DNA from: Pseudomonadota bacterium
GTDB lineage: Bacteria > Pseudomonadota > Gammaproteobacteria > Steroidobacterales > Steroidobacteraceae
NCBI GenBank assembly: GCA_021792815.1
Contig: JAJYTX010000088.1
Span: forward strand, 1-8,544
Direction of reading: 5' to 3'
DNA length: 8,544 nucleotides
Shown here: one piece after another, positions 6,098 to 8,544 of the stretch
Layout of the letters: every line of letters starts with the position of its first letter
Numbering within the stretch: the first letter of the stretch is position 1
Program-made: the position numbers and the translations under genes
The notes under the pieces: generated by a model
Databases searched by the model: none
Told to the model about the DNA's origin: nothing
The model's input: the letters and a program-made list of their open reading frames with translations, nothing else

Positions 6098-6385
6098 GGC
6101 AGGCCTCGCGCGCGGACAGCTGAGCCGCGTACGTTACCTGAGGGGAGGAAAGTCCGCCAGCCGCCGGGACGCGGCTGCGGGGTGACGCATGCCGCTGCGC
6201 CGCGCCGGACGCTAGGTACTTGCCGCAGGGCGGATGGGTCCGTTACTCATGCGCGGCCGGCTGCACACTGCCTAAGCTGTCGCTTGCAGCCAAGGGCCGG
6301 TGGCGAGATACCGCGGGACCGGGCTGAGGCGCGACGTCCGCCGCGACAGCCGGGCGCGCGGTGCAGATCCCGGGAGGTAATCCTG
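6098..6385. other. Non-coding divergent region rich in inverted repeats, candidate leader RNA of cydAB
   Basis: These 288 bp separate the lipoprotein gene from cydA and carry no convincing gene. The open frame that reads through from 5816 is an artefact. Inverted repeats on the + strand are a hairpin at 6171-6195 (GCGGC-TGCG, loop GGGTGA, CGCA-T-GCCGC) and CGGAC (6206-6210) with GTCCG (6238-6242), enclosing CCGC-AGG-GCGG (6223-6233). GGCTGCA (6259-6265) pairs with TGCAGCC (6285-6291), and CCGG flanks pair just outside (6257-6260 with 6297-6300). GACAGCT (6115-6121) is the exact complement of AGCTGTC (6275-6281), a possible long-range pairing. A 17-nt RNase P-like stretch lies at 6140-6156. 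No strong sigma-70 promoter is visible; TTGCAG (6284-6289) with GATACC (6307-6312) at 17 nt is the best weak candidate for cydA. No FNR/ANR-type TTGAT-N4-ATCAA site was found. Confidence 0.45.
6373..6378 (+). promoter_or_regulatory. Strong Shine-Dalgarno of cydA
   Basis: GGAGGT at 6373-6378 lies 7 nt before the ATG at 6386. It fixes the cydA start, although the reading frame stays open for another 570 nt upstream. Confidence 0.9.
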
Positions 6386-7990
6386 ATGATCAATGGGACC
6401 GTTGTCGATCTATCCCGCATACAGTTTGCGGCCACCGCGCTGTATCACTTCCTGTTCGTACCGCTGACGCTGGGACTGAGCTTCCTGCTGGCCGCGATGG
6501 AGACCGTTTACGTCACCACCGGCAAGCCGATCTACCGGCAGATGGCGCAGTTCTGGGGCAAGTTGTTCATGATCAACTTCGCGCTCGGCGTGGCCACCGG
6601 CCTCACCATGGAGTTCCAGTTCGGCACCAACTGGTCGTTCTATTCGAGTTTCGTCGGCGACATCTTCGGCGCGCCGCTCGCTATCGAGGGTCTGATGGCG
6701 TTTTTCATGGAATCGACCTTCGTCGGACTGATGGTGTTCGGCTGGGAGCGCCTGTCCCGGGGCCAGCACCTGGCGGTCACCTGGCTGGTGGCCCTGGGCT
6801 CGAACCTCTCGGCGCTGTGGATTCTGGTCGCGAACAGCTTCATGCAGGCGCCCCGGGGCGCGGTGTTCGACCCGCTCACGCTGCGCATGCATCTCACCAG
6901 CTTCCAGCAGCTGATCTTCAGCACCGATGCACAGTCGAAGTTCGTGCACACCAGCATCGCCGGCTACGTCACCGCGGCGATCTTCGTCAGCGGCGTCAGC
7001 GCGTTCTATATGCTGCGACAGCGTCACATGGATCTCGCCAAACGCTCGTTCCGCATGGCGGCGCTGTTCGGCGTGCTGGCCACGATCGGGGTGATCACGC
7101 TGGGCGATGCCCTGGGTTTCGTCGCCGCCCGCGTCCAGCCGACCAAGCTGGCGGCCATGGAAGGGTTGTGGAGGACGCAGCCCGCGCCGATGCCGTTCAA
7201 TCTCATCGCCTTCCCCAGCCAAGCCGAGCAGAAAGACCTCGGCAAGCTGCAGGTGCCGGCGGTGCTCTCGCTGTTGGTGACGCATTCGCTCAGGGGTACG
7301 GTGCCGGGAATCGATGCGCTCGAGCGCCAGGCGGTTGAGAAGATCCGCAACGGCATCCCGGCGGTGCAGGCGCTGAAAGCGCTGTCGAAGGATCCGCGGG
7401 ACGCGGCCGCGCTCGCCGAGTTCAATGCGCACCGGGCGGATCTCGGCTACGGTTTTCTGGTGCAGCGCTACGCGCCGCATCTGAGCCAGGTCACGCCCGC
7501 GCAGATTGAGCAGGCCGCGCGCGACACCATTCCGCCCGTCGCGGTGGTGTTCTGGGCATTCCGCCTGATGGTGGCCTTCGGGCTGGCGATGCTGGCGTTC
7601 TTCGTGCTGGCCGCCCTGTATACGCTGCGCAACAGAATTCAGTTCAAGACCTGGATCCTGAAGGTGGCGGTGTGGATGATCCCGGTGCCCTTCCTTGCCA
7701 ATGAAGCCGGCTGGCTGGTGGCCGAGCTCGGCCGCCAGCCGTGGACGGTGTATGGCGTGTTGCCGACGTGGATGAGCGCCTCGACCCACAGCGTGGGCTA
7801 CATGGCTTTTTCCCTGATCGGTTTCGTCACTCTGTATTCGATCTTCATCGCCATCGAGATGTACCTGATGGTGCGGGCGATCCGGCTCGGTCCGCATGAG
7901 CCGCCCGGCACGGGCGAGTCGCAGGCTCGTCCCACGCTGGCGGCGCGCCGGGCTCCGGCGGCCGCGTACGACCCCCGGCTGGAGGGCTGA
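6386..7990 (+). CDS. cydA: Cytochrome bd quinol oxidase subunit I (CydA, long Q-loop type)
   Basis: This 534-residue inner-membrane subunit (E. coli CydA is 522) oxidises quinol and carries hemes b558, b595 and d for O2 reduction. The start at 6386 is set by the Shine-Dalgarno and by the match to the normal N-terminus. Against E. coli CydA numbering there is a constant +2 offset. H21 matches the high-spin heme ligand H19, and H188 and M395 match the b558 ligands H186 and M393. E101 and E109 match E99 and E107, K254 and E259 match the Q-loop pair K252 and E257, and R393 matches R391. E447 matches E445, and GRQPW is at 449-453. The region between about 260 and 382, including HSLRGTVPGIDALE and the ADLGYGFLVQRY block, aligns with the long Q-loop of E. 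coli bd-I rather than the short-loop CIO type. The C-terminal tail (about 504-534) is polar and probably cytosolic. The stop is 3 nt before cydB. Confidence 0.97.
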   Translation: MINGTVVDLSRIQFAATALYHFLFVPLTLGLSFLLAAMETVYVTTGKPIYRQMAQFWGKLFMINFALGVATGLTMEFQFGTNWSFYSSFVGDIFGAPLAIEGLMAFFMESTFVGLMVFGWERLSRGQHLAVTWLVALGSNLSALWILVANSFMQAPRGAVFDPLTLRMHLTSFQQLIFSTDAQSKFVHTSIAGYVTAAIFVSGVSAFYMLRQRHMDLAKRSFRMAALFGVLATIGVITLGDALGFVAARVQPTKLAAMEGLWRTQPAPMPFNLIAFPSQAEQKDLGKLQVPAVLSLLVTHSLRGTVPGIDALERQAVEKIRNGIPAVQALKALSKDPRDAAALAEFNAHRADLGYGFLVQRYAPHLSQVTPAQIEQAARDTIPPVAVVFWAFRLMVAFGLAMLAFFVLAALYTLRNRIQFKTWILKVAVWMIPVPFLANEAGWLVAELGRQPWTVYGVLPTWMSASTHSVGYMAFSLIGFVTLYSIFIAIEMYLMVRAIRLGPHEPPGTGESQARPTLAARRAPAAAYDPRLEG

Positions 7991-7993
7991 GAC

Positions 7994-8544
7994 ATGCCAC
8001 TGTATGCGACGGCTCAGGTGATCTGGTGGCTCCTGCTCGGCGTGTTGCTGATGGGCCTGGCGGTGATGGTTGGCATGGATATGGGCGTCGGGGCGATTCT
8101 GCGCTACGTCGGCCGCACCGATGAGGAGCGGCGTGTGGCGCTCAACATCATCGGGCCGCATTGGGACGGCAATCAGGTGTGGTTCATCCTCGGCGGCGGC
8201 GCGATCTTCGCGGCGTTTCCGCTGATCTACGCCACGGCCTTCTCGGGCTTCTACGTGGTGATGCTGCTGCTGCTGTGGACCATGATCATGCGGCCGCTCG
8301 GCTTCGAGTACCGCAGCCGGATCGCGAGCCGCGACTGGCGCGAGGTGTGGGACTGGGTGCTGTTCGTCAGCGGCGCGGTGCCGATGCTGGTATTCGGTGC
8401 GGCCTTCGGCAACCTGTTCCGCGGGGTGCCGTTTCATTTCGCCTGGGACATGACCTCGTTCTATACCGGCAGCTTTCTCGGGCTGCTCAATCCCTTCGCC
8501 CTCATGACCGGAGTGTTGTCGCTGGCGCTGGCGGCGATGATGGG
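7994..8544 (+). CDS. cydB: Cytochrome bd quinol oxidase subunit II (CydB), N-terminal half (3' end outside window)
   Basis: The ATG at 7994 has GGAGGG at 7981-7986 (7 nt spacing, inside the end of cydA). The frame is open to the right edge, giving about 183 of some 380 residues. IWWLLLGVLLMGLAV (10-24), PHWDGNQVWF (55-64), FAAFPLIYATAFSGFYVV and RPLGFEYRS align with E. coli CydB without gaps at the start. D29 and D58, implicated in E. coli in proton supply or heme d stabilisation, are both present. The usual acidic residue at position 26 in the (T/M)DGFD motif is replaced by Val, giving VGMDMGVG. CydB pairs with CydA in the membrane core of the oxidase. Any small subunit (CydX) or further cyd genes would lie beyond the window. 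Confidence 0.97.
   Translation, partial: MPLYATAQVIWWLLLGVLLMGLAVMVGMDMGVGAILRYVGRTDEERRVALNIIGPHWDGNQVWFILGGGAIFAAFPLIYATAFSGFYVVMLLLLWTMIMRPLGFEYRSRIASRDWREVWDWVLFVSGAVPMLVFGAAFGNLFRGVPFHFAWDMTSFYTGSFLGLLNPFALMTGVLSLALAAMM

Noticed and set aside
6105..6310. A complete RNase P RNA gene
   Set aside because: Only the CR-I-like stretch and one possible long-range pairing are present. The other conserved regions and the 3' core are missing, and the space is too short for a normal bacterial rnpB.
5816..6385. 190-residue N-terminal extension of cydA in an open frame
   Set aside because: The CydA N-terminus aligns from the ATG at 6386, which has an excellent Shine-Dalgarno. The upstream part is antisense to the lipoprotein gene and then runs through non-coding DNA.
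6098..6385. FNR/ANR-type site, tRNA gene or known riboswitch upstream of cydA
   Set aside because: I found no TTGAT-N4-ATCAA dyad, no T-loop or acceptor-stem pattern of a tRNA, and no cobalamin, FMN, TPP or glycine riboswitch signature.
6410..8437. 675-codon open frame on the minus strand opposite cydAB
   Set aside because: It is antisense to two certain genes, is rich in H, R, Q, A and E as expected for the complement of G+C-biased codons, and has no family-like motif. It is a codon-bias shadow.

Overview
The window is G+C-rich throughout (about two-thirds by eye) and is packed with bacterial genes. It looks like a gammaproteobacterial chromosome. A YbiI-type DksA/TraR zinc-finger protein, two outer-membrane-type lipoproteins and an E. 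coli-like long-Q-loop CydA all fit a Gram-negative gammaproteobacterium. I cannot name the genus from this sequence. I see no insertion sequence, phage gene, tRNA, rRNA or CRISPR array, and it reads as ordinary chromosome.

Layout, left to right: (1) the C-terminal part of a DUF1993 protein (+, cut by the left edge). (2) A convergent small YbiI-like zinc-finger protein (-), with a GC-rich hairpin between the two genes. (3) A 129-bp AT-rich divergent region with a long imperfect palindrome ending at the start codon of a MarR regulator. (4) A compact + strand operon, marR - emrA-like - emrB-like - outer-membrane factor, with junctions of a 4-nt overlap, 12 nt and 1 nt. It encodes a self-contained regulator plus tripartite MFS efflux pump. 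(5) A convergent lipoprotein gene (-) with three W...YP repeats and a C-terminal SPOR-like domain, whose 3' end overlaps the outer-membrane factor gene by 11 nt. (6) A 288-bp non-coding divergent region rich in inverted repeats, which contains a 17-nt stretch resembling the first conserved region of RNase P RNA. (7) cydA and the beginning of cydB (+, cut by the right edge), the two main subunits of cytochrome bd quinol oxidase.

How the genes work together: EmrA-like (periplasmic adaptor), EmrB-like (14-TM proton antiporter) and the outer-membrane factor should form one envelope-spanning drug or toxicant exporter. MarR probably represses the operon through the palindrome beside its own start codon. 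CydAB reduces O2 with quinol at high affinity. Its CydA keeps every functional residue I checked against E. coli CydA, with a constant +2 offset. The lipoprotein sits between the two operons and may act in the envelope or at septal peptidoglycan.

No clearly new system is visible. The best leads are the palindromic operator with a perfect TATAAT on each strand, the structured region upstream of cydA with its RNase P-like motif, the repeat/SPOR lipoprotein, and an unusual loss of an acidic residue in the N-terminal motif of CydB.
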